Part shown: positions 33,916-42,919 of the stretch, one piece after another
How positions within the stretch are numbered: the first letter of the stretch is position 1
Layout of the letters: each line of letters starts with the position of its first letter
Assembly: GCF_030503875.2 (NCBI RefSeq)
Contig: NZ_CP129968.2
Coordinates: forward strand, 2,196,001-2,260,000
Length of the DNA: 64,000 bases
Reading direction: 5' to 3'
From: Marivirga arenosa
GTDB lineage: Bacteria; Bacteroidota; Bacteroidia; Cytophagales; Cyclobacteriaceae
Notes under the pieces: model-generated
Databases searched by the model: none
What the model was told of the DNA's origin: nothing
The model's input: only the letters and a program-made list of their open reading frames with translations
Position numbers and translations under genes: made by a program

Positions 33916-35046
33916 ATGAAAAAAATCCTACGCATTACCACAGTGCCTATCTCCTTAAATATTCTTCTGACAGGACAACTAAAATATATGCGGGAGCAAG
34001 GTTATGAGGTAATTACAGCTAGTGCTGATGGTCCGGAGGTTCAAGAAGTATGCGATAGAGAAGGTGTAAAACATTATAAAATTAATTTTACTAGAATTTT
34101 AAGTCCGCTCCAGGATCTTAGAGCGCTTATACAACTTATACGATTAATTCGAGATGAGAAGCCAGATATTGTGCATACCCATACACCAAAGGCAGGCTTG
34201 CTAGGGATGTTAGCAGCTAGAATTTGTAGTGTTAAATGTAGAATGCATACGGTAGCTGGGATGCCTTTAATGGAAGCCTCAGGTCTAACTCGCAGGATCC
34301 TTAGGGTGACAGAAAAAGTCACTTATTTCTGTGCTCAAAAAGTTTATCCTAATTCATATAGACTGAAAGAATATATGGAAACTGCATTTCCTTCCTATCA
34401 ATCTAAATTTAAAATTATAGGTGAGGGGAGTTCAAATGGAATCAATACAGATTATTTTTCGACCCATGAAGTATCGGAGGGCCTGATTAAAAAGGTTCAA
34501 AATGATTATAAGATTCCGTTGAATTCTACGGTTTTTGTTTTTGTGGGACGATTGGTTGAGGATAAAGGAATTCATGACTTAGTTAAAGCCTTTAAAAATA
34601 TAGAAGCTAATTCTTATCTTATTTTAGTTGGAGCCTTTGAGGATGAGCGCGAGGCTGTGAATCCAGAAATCAAAAGTGAGATAGAAAATAACTGTAGAAT
34701 TATACATGTAGGATTTCAAAAAGATATCAGGCCTTTCCTTGCTGCCTCAGATATTTTTGTTTTCCCTTCTTATCGCGAGGGATTTCCTAACGTTGTATTG
34801 CAAGCTGCATCTATGGGACTTCCTTCTATAGTTTCAGATATCAATGGAAGCAATGAGATCATCACTCATGGTGAAAATGGATTAATTGTTCCTGTAAAAA
34901 GTGCTAATGAGCTTGAATCTGCAATGGTGGAGCTACTTACTGATTTATCTAAAAGAAAAGCGTTAGCTGCTAAAGCCAGGCATTCCATTATGAATAAATA
35001 CGATCAACAGAAAGTTTGGAAAGCAATTTTGAATGAATATCAGTAG
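33916..35046 (+). CDS. GT4-type glycosyltransferase
   Basis: 376 aa. It begins KKILRITTVPISLNILLTGQ, then IVHTHTPKAGLLGMLAAR, TVAGMPLMEA, FVFVGRLVEDKGIHDLVKAF, ILVGAFEDERE, and the E-x7-E loop PSYREGFPNVVLQAASMGLP. This opening is common in GT4 enzymes that add a sugar early in repeat-unit assembly (for example PglA- or WbpT-like), but the sugar cannot be told. It is the last plus-strand gene of the glycan locus; the genes after it run the other way. Confidence 0.88.
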   Translation: MKKILRITTVPISLNILLTGQLKYMREQGYEVITASADGPEVQEVCDREGVKHYKINFTRILSPLQDLRALIQLIRLIRDEKPDIVHTHTPKAGLLGMLAARICSVKCRMHTVAGMPLMEASGLTRRILRVTEKVTYFCAQKVYPNSYRLKEYMETAFPSYQSKFKIIGEGSSNGINTDYFSTHEVSEGLIKKVQNDYKIPLNSTVFVFVGRLVEDKGIHDLVKAFKNIEANSYLILVGAFEDEREAVNPEIKSEIENNCRIIHVGFQKDIRPFLAASDIFVFPSYREGFPNVVLQAASMGLPSIVSDINGSNEIITHGENGLIVPVKSANELESAMVELLTDLSKRKALAAKARHSIMNKYDQQKVWKAILNEYQ

Positions 35047-35133
35047 TGTTAATAGGAGCAGTTACCTTAGTTGAGATCACTTACAATGACGGATGTTATA
35101 CAACGTCAAACTTCTAACTGCAAACTATTCAAC

Positions 35134-36009
35134 CTATACCAAGCTAAACCAGATTTCATCTCCTGGTTTTAGTTGCGCTACCGAATCTAAATCATCCTCT
35201 TCGATATTGGCAATTCTGGGATAACCACCAGTGGTTTGGGCATCGTTAAGTAAAATTATGGCCTGACCACTTTGTGTTAATTGAATAGTTCCAGGGATTA
35301 TTCCAGAAGATATTAATTCATCTCTTTCTTCAGCCTTAGCAAGTTTACTTTCTAAACGATACCCCATTCTGTTTGAATCAGAAGAAATGATATGTCCTTG
35401 ACTAAAGAATTCAGCAATGGTCATTCTTGATATATTTTCAAAATCTGGGCCTGGCTTAACTCTTACTCTTATTTTGGTCGATAGAACGGGTGGTGTTTTG
35501 TTTTTATCCCAGCTTTCTGTTTTGTTTAAATAATGAGAATCAATTGATATTTTAGATCCCTTCTTTATAAAACTGTCTGCTGTTGCCTCGGGCGATTGCA
35601 ATAATGGGCTGGCACTGTTTTTCCACTTTTGTACGTTCCATTTTCCTGCTACAGCTAAGTAGGCTCTACTCCCTGCTTTCAGCTTTCCGAAGCTAATAAT
35701 GGATCCGCTAGTTAAATAATGTGCTTTATTATTATCAATTAGTACTCCATCTGAATAGACTTCAAAATTTGCTCCGGTTATGGCAATTAAAGCATCAGAA
35801 TCAAAAAGTATTTCAGGTCCAGTTAATGTAATTTCAAATACAGGTTCATTTTTATCATTACTTACTAAAAAGTTAGCCATTTTAGCAGATTTTTGATCCA
35901 ATGCACCCCCAATTGGAATGCCCAGATATTGGTAGCCTAATCTTCCTTTATCTTGAATAGTGGTTTGTAAACCAGGTTTGAGAAATGTGAGTGTAAGCTT
36001 AGGATCCAT
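35134..36009 (-). CDS. pxpC: 5-oxoprolinase subunit PxpC
   Basis: 291 aa, biotin-dependent carboxyltransferase-like (KipA/AHS2) family. Signatures: FLKPGLQTTIQDKGRLGYQYLG start, GALDQKSAKMANFLVSN, and the late SNRMGYRLES with LTQSGQAIILLNDAQTTGGYPRI. PxpABC cleaves 5-oxoproline to glutamate using ATP, repairing a spontaneously formed waste product. It is the last gene of a four-gene minus-strand operon and overlaps pxpB by 11 bases. Confidence 0.92.
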   Translation of the reverse strand: MDPKLTLTFLKPGLQTTIQDKGRLGYQYLGIPIGGALDQKSAKMANFLVSNDKNEPVFEITLTGPEILFDSDALIAITGANFEVYSDGVLIDNNKAHYLTSGSIISFGKLKAGSRAYLAVAGKWNVQKWKNSASPLLQSPEATADSFIKKGSKISIDSHYLNKTESWDKNKTPPVLSTKIRVRVKPGPDFENISRMTIAEFFSQGHIISSDSNRMGYRLESKLAKAEERDELISSGIIPGTIQLTQSGQAIILLNDAQTTGGYPRIANIEEDDLDSVAQLKPGDEIWFSLV

Positions 36010-36673
36010 GCTGTACTAATTCTTTATATTCTTCTTGACCAATCGATTTGAACTTAACTTTATCCCCCATATTTAATAGTATGCCTTCCTCTTTTGAAGC
36101 ATCAAATATTTCGATAGGAGTTCTTCCAATAATTTGCCAGCCTCCTGGTGCATTAATGGGATAAATTCCAGTTTGACTACCAGCAATTGCAACACTTCCC
36201 TTATCCACTCTTTTTCGTGGCGTATCCTTCCTTTTGCATTTAAGCTTTTCAGGAAGCTTTCCCAAATAGGGGAAGCCAGGAAGAAATCCCATCATAAAGA
36301 CATAATATTCTTGGCTAGTATGTAATTTGACTAATTCATTTATACTTAAGCCTAATTCATTTGATAAGCTTTCTAAATCTACTCCAAAGCTCAAATCATA
36401 ACAAACCGGGATTTCAATCAGATTAGATTTCTCATTGAGATTAAGTTGATCAATTTCAATCTCTTCAATTTTACTTTTTAAATCATGATAAGAGGTTTTT
36501 GACTTATCATATCTTACGGTTAAAGAACAATATGCTGGGATTTGATATAAAATATAATCTAGCTTATTGATTGCTTTAAAATAAGCATTGACTAGCTTAT
36601 TAATCTCTAAGTCAATTTTTTGCTCAAAATTTATAAGAAGAGCGCTATCACCATATTCTATAATATCCATCAT
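35999..36673 (-). CDS. pxpB: 5-oxoprolinase subunit PxpB
   Basis: 224 aa, KipI/AHS1 family. Signatures: YGDSALLINFEQKID at the start, EIPVCYDLSFGVDLE, YYVFMMGFLPGFPYLGKLP and GSVAIAGSQTGIYPINAPGG with the catalytic-type GGW. It forms the PxpBC complex. It overlaps pxpA by 4 bases (minus strand) and pxpC by 11. The start agrees with the ATG (36673) and family length. Confidence 0.92.
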   Translation of the reverse strand: MMDIIEYGDSALLINFEQKIDLEINKLVNAYFKAINKLDYILYQIPAYCSLTVRYDKSKTSYHDLKSKIEEIEIDQLNLNEKSNLIEIPVCYDLSFGVDLESLSNELGLSINELVKLHTSQEYYVFMMGFLPGFPYLGKLPEKLKCKRKDTPRKRVDKGSVAIAGSQTGIYPINAPGGWQIIGRTPIEIFDASKEEGILLNMGDKVKFKSIGQEEYKELVQHGS

Positions 36674-37422
36674 ATTGAAAAAGCTTTAATCTCAATATTT
36701 GAGTTCGAGATTATGGTTTTTAGTATTTCCTCAGCAAGTGGATTGTCTCCATGTATGCATAAGCTATCAATTTCTAGTGGAATGTTTCTGCCTGAAGAAG
36801 TTTTAACTACATGCTCTTCAGTTATTAATTTAAGCTGCATTAAGCTTTCATCTACTGACTCCAAAACAGATCCTTTTTCTTTTCTACTCATCAATTTACC
36901 ATTCTTGAGATACCTTCTGTCTAAAAAGCCTTCTCTTATAAATTTAAATCCAGCTTTTTGTGCTTGCTCTTGAAATGGACTTCCTGCTAATCCCATAATA
37001 GCTAGTCTTGGGTCAATTTCTTTCACTGCCTGTAAAAAGACTTCTGCTTCTTTCGAATTATGTGCTATTTCATTATATAAAGCCCCATGTGCCTTTACGT
37101 AATTCATTTTAGCTCCCTTACTTTCAGCCATGCCTTTAAGTGCAGCTATTTGATACTTTATTTGTGATTTGAGTTCCTCAGCAGGAATATCAATTTTTCT
37201 TCTACCAAAACCTGCTAAATCAGGATAGGAGGGGTGAGCACCAATTTGCACCTTATGTTTTATAGCACTTTCAATAGTCTTTTCCATATGATATGGATCT
37301 CCACCATGAAAACCACAGGCTATATTACAAGAGCTTATGTAGGGAAAAACGGCATCATCATTACCTTTTTTGAATTGGCCGTAGCTTTCTCCTAGATCAC
37401 AATTTATATCAATAGAATTCAT
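36670..37422 (-). CDS. pxpA: 5-oxoprolinase subunit PxpA
   Basis: 250 aa, LamB/YcsF family. Signatures: IDINCDLGESYGQFKKGND at residues 4 onward, SCNIACGFHGGDPYHM, IGAHPSYPDLAGFGRR, VKAHGALYNEI, and SLCIHGDNPLAEEIL near the end. Length and motif set are complete. It lies 8 bases after the Nramp-fold transporter gene, as in the Bacillus ycsFG-kip arrangement, suggesting that the transporter serves the same compound. Confidence 0.94.
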   Translation of the reverse strand: MNSIDINCDLGESYGQFKKGNDDAVFPYISSCNIACGFHGGDPYHMEKTIESAIKHKVQIGAHPSYPDLAGFGRRKIDIPAEELKSQIKYQIAALKGMAESKGAKMNYVKAHGALYNEIAHNSKEAEVFLQAVKEIDPRLAIMGLAGSPFQEQAQKAGFKFIREGFLDRRYLKNGKLMSRKEKGSVLESVDESLMQLKLITEEHVVKTSSGRNIPLEIDSLCIHGDNPLAEEILKTIISNSNIEIKAFSI

Positions 37423-37430
37423 TTGAATGT

Positions 37431-38642
37431 TTAAATAATTCCGAAAGCACTTAATATGCTTCTTGCTCCTAATAAAATAGTTGTTATGATTACCACAACG
37501 CCTATTACGTTAATGAGTTTAGAATTTACATGATTTCCCATTAATTCCTTATCATTTACGATCCACAATAAATAAATAGCTAATATTGGTAGCAATAATC
37601 CATTGGTGACCTGAGCAAATAATATTAAGGCGGTAGTTTCAAATCCCCAAGAGGCTACTATAATTCCAGAGAGAAGAACTAATGCCCAAGTAAGCTTAAA
37701 TTTAATATTCTGTAATCCGCCTTTCCAATCCAGAATTTCTGATGTAGCATAGGCTGCAGCTAAGGGTGCAGTTATACTCGATGAAAAGCCAGCGGCTAAG
37801 AAACCAAATGCAATAAAACTTATAGACCAATCACCTAAAATGGGCTGTAGTTGTGTCCCCAAAGAATTAATGCCTTTAAATTCATTTTGATTCCCTTCAA
37901 AAGCAATGGCCGCGGTAATCATAATGGCCATGGTAATAATCCCTCCTAAAGTTACAGATATAACAGTATCCAATCGCGACATATTCAGACTGTCAGTATC
38001 TTTAAACTTAGTTTTACTAGCTGAAGCATGTAAAAATAAGTTATAGGGCACTACGGTTGTTCCCACTAATCCTACCACCATTAAAGTAGCATTTTCTGGG
38101 ATAAGGGGTACAAATAACCCTTTAATAATTGCTGAGATTGAAGGTTCTAATAAAATGGCTGCACAAATGAAAACTATTCCCATAATGCTTACCAATACCA
38201 CCAAGAATCTTTCAATGTATTTATATTTACCTATAAGCAACAAGATGAATGCTGTTATACCTATCAGTAACAATAAAGAGTTTATCCCTAAAAACTCTGG
38301 TACTTTACCGAAGCCCATTATTGCGCCTGCTAAGTTCCCGGATTCATAAGCTGCGTTCCCCACCACTATGGCACTAATGACTAATGCGAAACTGAGGTAT
38401 CGAAAAACTTTATTGACTGACTTTTTTCTAATAGCCTCACCCAAACCCATTTTGGCTTGTGTACCTAAGCGAGCCGTCATTTCTTGTAAGATTATCGTAG
38501 CAAAAATGGAAAATAACATGGCCCATAGGAGTGTATAGCCATAACCAGCACCTGCTAAACTAGCAGTAGTTACTGTGCCAGGACCTATAAAGGCTGCAGC
38601 TACAATCATTCCTGGCCCTAGTTGTTTTAACTTTTTAAACAT
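37431..38642 (-). CDS. Nramp-fold transporter of the 5-oxoprolinase operon
   Basis: 403 aa with about 11 transmembrane helices. Helix 1 reads AAFIGPGTVTTASLAGAGYG where metal-carrying Nramp proteins have D-P-G-N, so the metal-binding Asp and Asn are Gly and Thr. Helix 6 reads VVPYNLFLHA where the usual motif is M-P-H-N, so the metal-coordinating Met is Val. Despite the usual annotation as a divalent metal transporter, it is unlikely to carry Mn/Fe. Its position as first gene of the pxpABC operon suggests 5-oxoproline or a related organic solute as cargo. The fold is clear; the cargo is inferred. Confidence 0.85.
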   Translation of the reverse strand: MFKKLKQLGPGMIVAAAFIGPGTVTTASLAGAGYGYTLLWAMLFSIFATIILQEMTARLGTQAKMGLGEAIRKKSVNKVFRYLSFALVISAIVVGNAAYESGNLAGAIMGFGKVPEFLGINSLLLLIGITAFILLLIGKYKYIERFLVVLVSIMGIVFICAAILLEPSISAIIKGLFVPLIPENATLMVVGLVGTTVVPYNLFLHASASKTKFKDTDSLNMSRLDTVISVTLGGIITMAIMITAAIAFEGNQNEFKGINSLGTQLQPILGDWSISFIAFGFLAAGFSSSITAPLAAAYATSEILDWKGGLQNIKFKLTWALVLLSGIIVASWGFETTALILFAQVTNGLLLPILAIYLLWIVNDKELMGNHVNSKLINVIGVVVIITTILLGARSILSAFGII

Positions 38643-38701
38643 GCTGAAAATATAAGTAAAATATTCTCAGCACGCTTAAATTTAGAATGAAGAATCGAGA
38701 T

Positions 38702-39283
38702 TTATGCGGTTTCTAATTCTTGATCAAAAATACTACTGTCAGCAGCAAATTTTCTAATTAAATCTATTTCCAATCTATCGGTTAATCCTTTTGAATAATG
38801 TAATTTTTTTAATCTTAAGCTTTCATCTACCAAAAACTCAGCTGGAATGGTATTTAGCGACTCACCCTCTGTTGGCATATTCATAGGTACACCTGCTATT
38901 TTGGCTTTGATTGCAGTTTGCACAAAGCTTTTTATATGACTTTTGGCTGAGGCAGATTTAGATTCTTCTAATCCATATTTGGCATAAATTTCCTTTTCAG
39001 GATCAGATATTAAAGGAATTGGAGATACTTCCTTGTGAAATGTACTTCTTAATAAAACACTTTCTTTTGATTCAAAAAAGAAAATCATTTCTAAGCCTTT
39101 TGCTTTCAATTCTTCATGAACCTTCGTTAATGCGTGAACTCTTAGATTACAGAATGGACAACCGGCATGTCTAAAGAACGCGATGAGTAGTTTTTTACCT
39201 TTATATTCTTCTAAGTTAATTTGTCGATCATATATATCTTTTTCATTAAAAAGAGGCGCTAATGCTGTTTTTGTTAATCTCAT
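38702..39283 (-). CDS. AhpC/TSA-type peroxiredoxin-like protein
   Basis: 193 aa, no signal peptide. LLIAFFRHAGCPFCNLRVHAL carries a C-P-F-C pair at the peroxidatic/thioredoxin active position; ISDPEKEIYAKYGLE is the next typical segment, and PAEFLVDESLRL closes the fold. The C-x-x-C active site is as in the peroxiredoxin-like AhpC/TSA group rather than in 2-Cys Prx. It probably reduces a peroxide or a disulfide in the cytoplasm. It stands 59 bases upstream (in its own direction) of the Nramp operon start and may be transcribed with it. Confidence 0.82.
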   Translation of the reverse strand: MRLTKTALAPLFNEKDIYDRQINLEEYKGKKLLIAFFRHAGCPFCNLRVHALTKVHEELKAKGLEMIFFFESKESVLLRSTFHKEVSPIPLISDPEKEIYAKYGLEESKSASAKSHIKSFVQTAIKAKIAGVPMNMPTEGESLNTIPAEFLVDESLRLKKLHYSKGLTDRLEIDLIRKFAADSSIFDQELETA

Positions 39284-39484
39284 ATATTATTTATTTTCAC
39301 TATTTACGATCATTCTATAATCGTCAGATTTAAAAATTAAATTTTGTTTTTTAAATTCTTAGGCTGACAACAAAGAAATCGTCAATCTGTTATCAGAGAC
39401 TTAAAATTATATTGATTTAGGTTAAAAGAATGAATTATACTATTAAAGTCTTTTAAAAAGTTAAGAGCTTTAATGAATTCTTGC

Positions 39485-39492
39485 TTAACTTT
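39485..39492 (+). promoter_or_regulatory. Candidate -7 box for mnmA
   Basis: TAACTTTG followed by C matches TAnnTTTG and lies about 86 bases upstream of the mnmA ATG. The leader then has a small CAGGG/CCCTG hairpin (about 39546-39564). The 294-base gap holds no gene. Confidence 0.5.
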
Positions 39493-39577
39493 GCAACTAA
39501 TGTCAGCAAAAGATGTTGACAATTGAAAATAAATGTATCACCAAAGCAGGGCTGTGAACCCTGTGAAACCGTGAATT

Positions 39578-40714
39578 ATGAGTAAAAAAGGAAGAGTATT
39601 AGTAGCCATGAGCGGAGGAATTGACAGCTCATTGGCAGCCGTGTTACTACACGAGCAAGGTTATGAAGTTATTGGAATGACCATGAAAACCTGGGATTAT
39701 GCATCCTCAGGAAGTTCAAAAAAAGAGACTGGATGTTGTAGTCTAGATTCTATCAATGATGCCCGAAATTTAGCAGTAAATTTGGGTTTTCCTCATTACA
39801 TCTTAGATATCCGAGAAGAATTTGGAGATTATGTAATCGATCACTTTACGGATGAATACCTAGCTGGAAGAACTCCAAACCCTTGTGTATTATGTAATAC
39901 GCACATTAAATGGGATTCCTTATTAAGAAGAGCGGATAAATTAGGATGTGATTATATAGCAACCGGACATTATGCTAAAGTGAGAGAAGAAAATGGTCGA
40001 TATGTTATTTCAAGAGGTAAAGACTTGAATAAGGATCAGTCTTATGCACTCTGGGGTGTATCTCAAGAAAGTTTAAGCAGAACGATTTTACCTTTAGGTG
40101 ATTTAACAAAGCCTGAAATTCGTAAAATGGCAGAAGATAGAGGGTTCTATGAATTAGTGAATAAATCAGAATCTTACGAAATCTGCTTTGTACCGGATAA
40201 TGATTATAGAGGCTTTTTGAAAAGAAGAGTAGATGGCCTGGAAGAAGAGGTGAAAGGTGGGGAATTCGTATTAGAGGATGGAACCGTAGTAGGTACGCAT
40301 GAAGGATACCCTTTCTACACAGTGGGTCAAAGAAAAGGTTTAGGTATAGCGCTTGGCTATCCCGTTTATGTTACAGAAATACAAAAGGATAAGAACAGAG
40401 TGGTTCTAGGTACTTTTGATGAATTGTCTCGTGATGGTATGTATGTTAAAAATCTTGTGATGAGCAAATATGCATCATTAGATGATAGGGTAGATACGGT
40501 CACTAAAGTTAGATATAATGATGGTGGGACTCCCGCTGTAATAGAGCAAGTAGGAGATACTATGAAAGTGTTCTTTGGCAAAGGTGTTCCGGCTATTGCG
40601 CCTGGTCAGGCTGCAGTATTCTATGAAGGAGATGATGTGATTGGTGGTGGTTGGATTCATTCTTCTTTCAATCAACAAAAAATAAAAAATGAGGCTTTAT
40701 CTAATTCTATTTAG
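39578..40714 (+). CDS. mnmA: tRNA 2-thiouridine synthase MnmA
   Basis: 378 aa. PP-loop MSGGIDSSLAAVLL near residue 11, first catalytic Cys in PNPCVLCNTHIKW, ATGHYA, DQSYALWG, second catalytic Cys in YEICFVPDNDYRGF, then the beta-barrel part with TVGQRKGLGIALG. It puts sulfur on U34 of tRNA-Lys, -Glu and -Gln. All key residues are present. Its 3' end overlaps the start of a lipoprotein gene by 26 bases. Confidence 0.96.
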   Translation: MSKKGRVLVAMSGGIDSSLAAVLLHEQGYEVIGMTMKTWDYASSGSSKKETGCCSLDSINDARNLAVNLGFPHYILDIREEFGDYVIDHFTDEYLAGRTPNPCVLCNTHIKWDSLLRRADKLGCDYIATGHYAKVREENGRYVISRGKDLNKDQSYALWGVSQESLSRTILPLGDLTKPEIRKMAEDRGFYELVNKSESYEICFVPDNDYRGFLKRRVDGLEEEVKGGEFVLEDGTVVGTHEGYPFYTVGQRKGLGIALGYPVYVTEIQKDKNRVVLGTFDELSRDGMYVKNLVMSKYASLDDRVDTVTKVRYNDGGTPAVIEQVGDTMKVFFGKGVPAIAPGQAAVFYEGDDVIGGGWIHSSFNQQKIKNEALSNSI

Positions 40715-41363
40715 TCTCTTTTTAATTCTTGCATCATGTGAGAATTCTACTGTAGCTCCAAATAAAGAAATATTGGGGCTACAGTTCTTTCCTCTAAATG
40801 TCAATGAATCTGAATTATACTCAGTAGAAGAAATCAATTACAATAATGATGGCTCTATTGATACATTACGCTATCAAATTCAAGATGAATGGGTTGATTC
40901 TATTTCTTTGCAGAATCGTATTAAATTAGAGGGGTATCGCTATAAATTAGATCAGGCTGGTAATAAGGAGATTTTATCTTCAATAGTAAAAGAAAGATCG
41001 GACAAATTAGCAAGTTTTAAAATTGGTAATTCTGAAGAAGTAAAGCTTAGTTTTCCTGTTTCGGAAGGGAAATCATGGAATGGACTTCCTCAGGAATTTG
41101 AAGAAGATGAATTTGAAATCTTTAAAGCATTTCAACCTTATGAATTAGGAGATCAAACCTTTGAAAGTACTGTTCAAGTCATTCAAGAAGATAATCAAGA
41201 TTCTGTATCTAATTATGATCAAAGAATTGAAGTATACGCTGCTTCACTAGGCCTTATTTACAAAGTATCCTCTCAATTAGAATTTTGTAGAGAAACAGAC
41301 TGTTTGGGCTTACAACAAATTGAAATTGGTAGGACAATCCGAATGGAGAGAGTTATAAACTAA
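40689..41363 (+). CDS. Lipoprotein of unknown function
   Basis: 224 aa. N-terminus LILFSLFLILASCENS is a lipoprotein signal with lipobox L-A-S-C (Cys17). The mature part is acidic and beta-rich with no motif I recognise; two Cys near the end (FCRETDCLG) may form a disulfide. It overlaps mnmA by 26 bases in another frame, so it is probably translated from the mnmA message. Confidence 0.75.
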   Translation: MRLYLILFSLFLILASCENSTVAPNKEILGLQFFPLNVNESELYSVEEINYNNDGSIDTLRYQIQDEWVDSISLQNRIKLEGYRYKLDQAGNKEILSSIVKERSDKLASFKIGNSEEVKLSFPVSEGKSWNGLPQEFEEDEFEIFKAFQPYELGDQTFESTVQVIQEDNQDSVSNYDQRIEVYAASLGLIYKVSSQLEFCRETDCLGLQQIEIGRTIRMERVIN

Positions 41364-41427
41364 GCATCCTCAAGCTAAATTTCATTTCTATATTCATTAT
41401 TCCATAAAAGCAGCTTAACTTGCAGGC

Positions 41428-42243
41428 ATGTTAGTGTTAGGAAAATGGAATAATTTAAAAATTGTCCGTGAGGCCCCTCAAGGACTATATTTAAGCGATG
41501 GCGAGGAAGATGTATTACTACCCAATAAATACGTTCCTCAAAATAAGAATATAGATGATGAAATAGAGGTTTTTATATATAAAGATTCTGCTCAAAGACC
41601 TATAGCCACCACCTTAAAACCTTTAGCTGAATTAAATCAAGCTAGTCTTTTTGAAGTAAGACAAGTAACTAAAGTTGGTGCTTTTGTAGATTGGGGATTG
41701 GAAAAAGAATTATTGATTCCATTTTCAGAGCAGACCGATGAATTAGAGGTAGGGGACTTAATAGTAGCTTATGTAACACTCGATCCTAAAACAGAGCGAA
41801 TTGTAGCTTCTATGCATATTGAATCCTTTTTAGAGGAAGGATCTGGTGATTTAGAAGAGGGTCAGGAAGTAGACCTTTTAATATACAGAATTACGGATTT
41901 AGGCTATGAAGTCGTAATAAATCAACAGTATAAAGGATTGATATATGAAAATACAGTCTTTGATCCTTTAGATATAGGGATGTCTGGAAAAGGTAAGATC
42001 AAATCTATCAGGATAGATGGAAAAATTGATGTTCAATGGAAAGTGGAGAAGGAGGAGAAGCAAAAAGAGATTCTAGAATTATTGAGGGATCATAATGGTT
42101 TTATGCCTTATCATGATAAATCTAAACCAGAAGAGATTTATGATATGTTTGGCTTGAGTAAGAAAGAATTTAAAAGACAGATCGGACATCTTTACAAAGA
42201 GAAGAAAATTACAATCAAATCTGATGGGATTTATTTAGTATAA
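41428..42243 (+). CDS. S1-like RNA-binding protein of the CvfB family
   Basis: 271 aa. It contains three tandem S1/OB-type segments (start LGKWNNLKIVREAPQGLYL; SLFEVRQVTKVGAFVDWGL near residue 75; DLLIYRITDLGYEVVINQQY near residue 150), followed by a winged helix (NGFMPYHDKSKPEEIYDMFG). This is the CvfB/YitL architecture described for Staphylococcus. It probably acts in RNA metabolism. A TAACTTG sequence just before the ATG resembles a -7 box, so the transcript may be leaderless. Confidence 0.85.
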   Translation: MLVLGKWNNLKIVREAPQGLYLSDGEEDVLLPNKYVPQNKNIDDEIEVFIYKDSAQRPIATTLKPLAELNQASLFEVRQVTKVGAFVDWGLEKELLIPFSEQTDELEVGDLIVAYVTLDPKTERIVASMHIESFLEEGSGDLEEGQEVDLLIYRITDLGYEVVINQQYKGLIYENTVFDPLDIGMSGKGKIKSIRIDGKIDVQWKVEKEEKQKEILELLRDHNGFMPYHDKSKPEEIYDMFGLSKKEFKRQIGHLYKEKKITIKSDGIYLV

Positions 42244-42250
42244 ATTCGGA

Positions 42251-42739
42251 ATGAGTAAAATACTATACGATAACTGGAAAGAAAACAGCAAAGAATACAA
42301 GTCCAATAATAAGGATTTTTATAAAGCATTAAGAAAAAGGAAAAAGCTTGATGATGAGTTCCATGAATTAGATGCTCAAGTATTTGATGAAATGGATTGT
42401 TTAGATTGTGCTAATTGCTGTAAAACTACCAGTCCCATTTTCCAGCAGTCTGATATTGAAAGAGTTGCCAAAGCTCTAAAAATGAAGGTCCCGGAATTTA
42501 TTGACCAGTATTTACATATTGATGAGGACCATGATTACGTCTTAAACTCTTCACCTTGTCCATTTTTAGGATATGATAACAAATGTATTGTGTACAAGAA
42601 TAGGCCAACAGCATGTAGGGAGTATCCTCATACTAATCGTAAGCGCATGCACCAGATCCTAAATAAGACCTTCAAAAATGCTGAAATATGTCCGGCCGTT
42701 TATCATATCCTTGAAAGGATGAAGGAAAGAGTACGTTAA
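42251..42739 (+). CDS. YkgJ-family cysteine-cluster protein
   Basis: 162 aa with conserved Cys groups: MDCLDCANCCKTTSPIF, SPCPFLGYDNKCIVYKNR, TACREYPHT and EICPAVYHIL. This set fits the zinc- or iron-chelating CxxxCxxCC family (YkgJ/UPF0153). It begins 7 bases after the CvfB-like gene, so the two should be co-transcribed. The role of the family is not well known. Confidence 0.85.
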   Translation: MSKILYDNWKENSKEYKSNNKDFYKALRKRKKLDDEFHELDAQVFDEMDCLDCANCCKTTSPIFQQSDIERVAKALKMKVPEFIDQYLHIDEDHDYVLNSSPCPFLGYDNKCIVYKNRPTACREYPHTNRKRMHQILNKTFKNAEICPAVYHILERMKERVR

Positions 42740-42906
42740 CAAGTTTGAATGGTTTACTTGTTGGCATGTTTTAACAGTATCTTATTTATAGCCACTAATT
42801 CTAATATAAGTATGTCATTTGTTTTATTTGATTAATTCAATACTAACGTCCAACTTCCATCTTCCAACTATTACCAAATAAATTTCAATACAAAATTGCA
42901 ATAGAT

Positions 42907-42914
42907 TATATTCG
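42907..42914 (+). promoter_or_regulatory. Candidate -7 box next to the holA start
   Basis: TATATTCG is one base away from TAnnTTTG and ends 5 bases before the ATG at 42920. The predicted start of transcription would fall on or next to the ATG, which would give a leaderless message. Confidence 0.35.
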
Positions 42915-42919
42915 CACGT

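Noticed and set aside
37431..38642. Mn/Fe importer of the Nramp family
   Set aside because: The metal-binding residues of helices 1 and 6 are replaced; context points to 5-oxoproline use.
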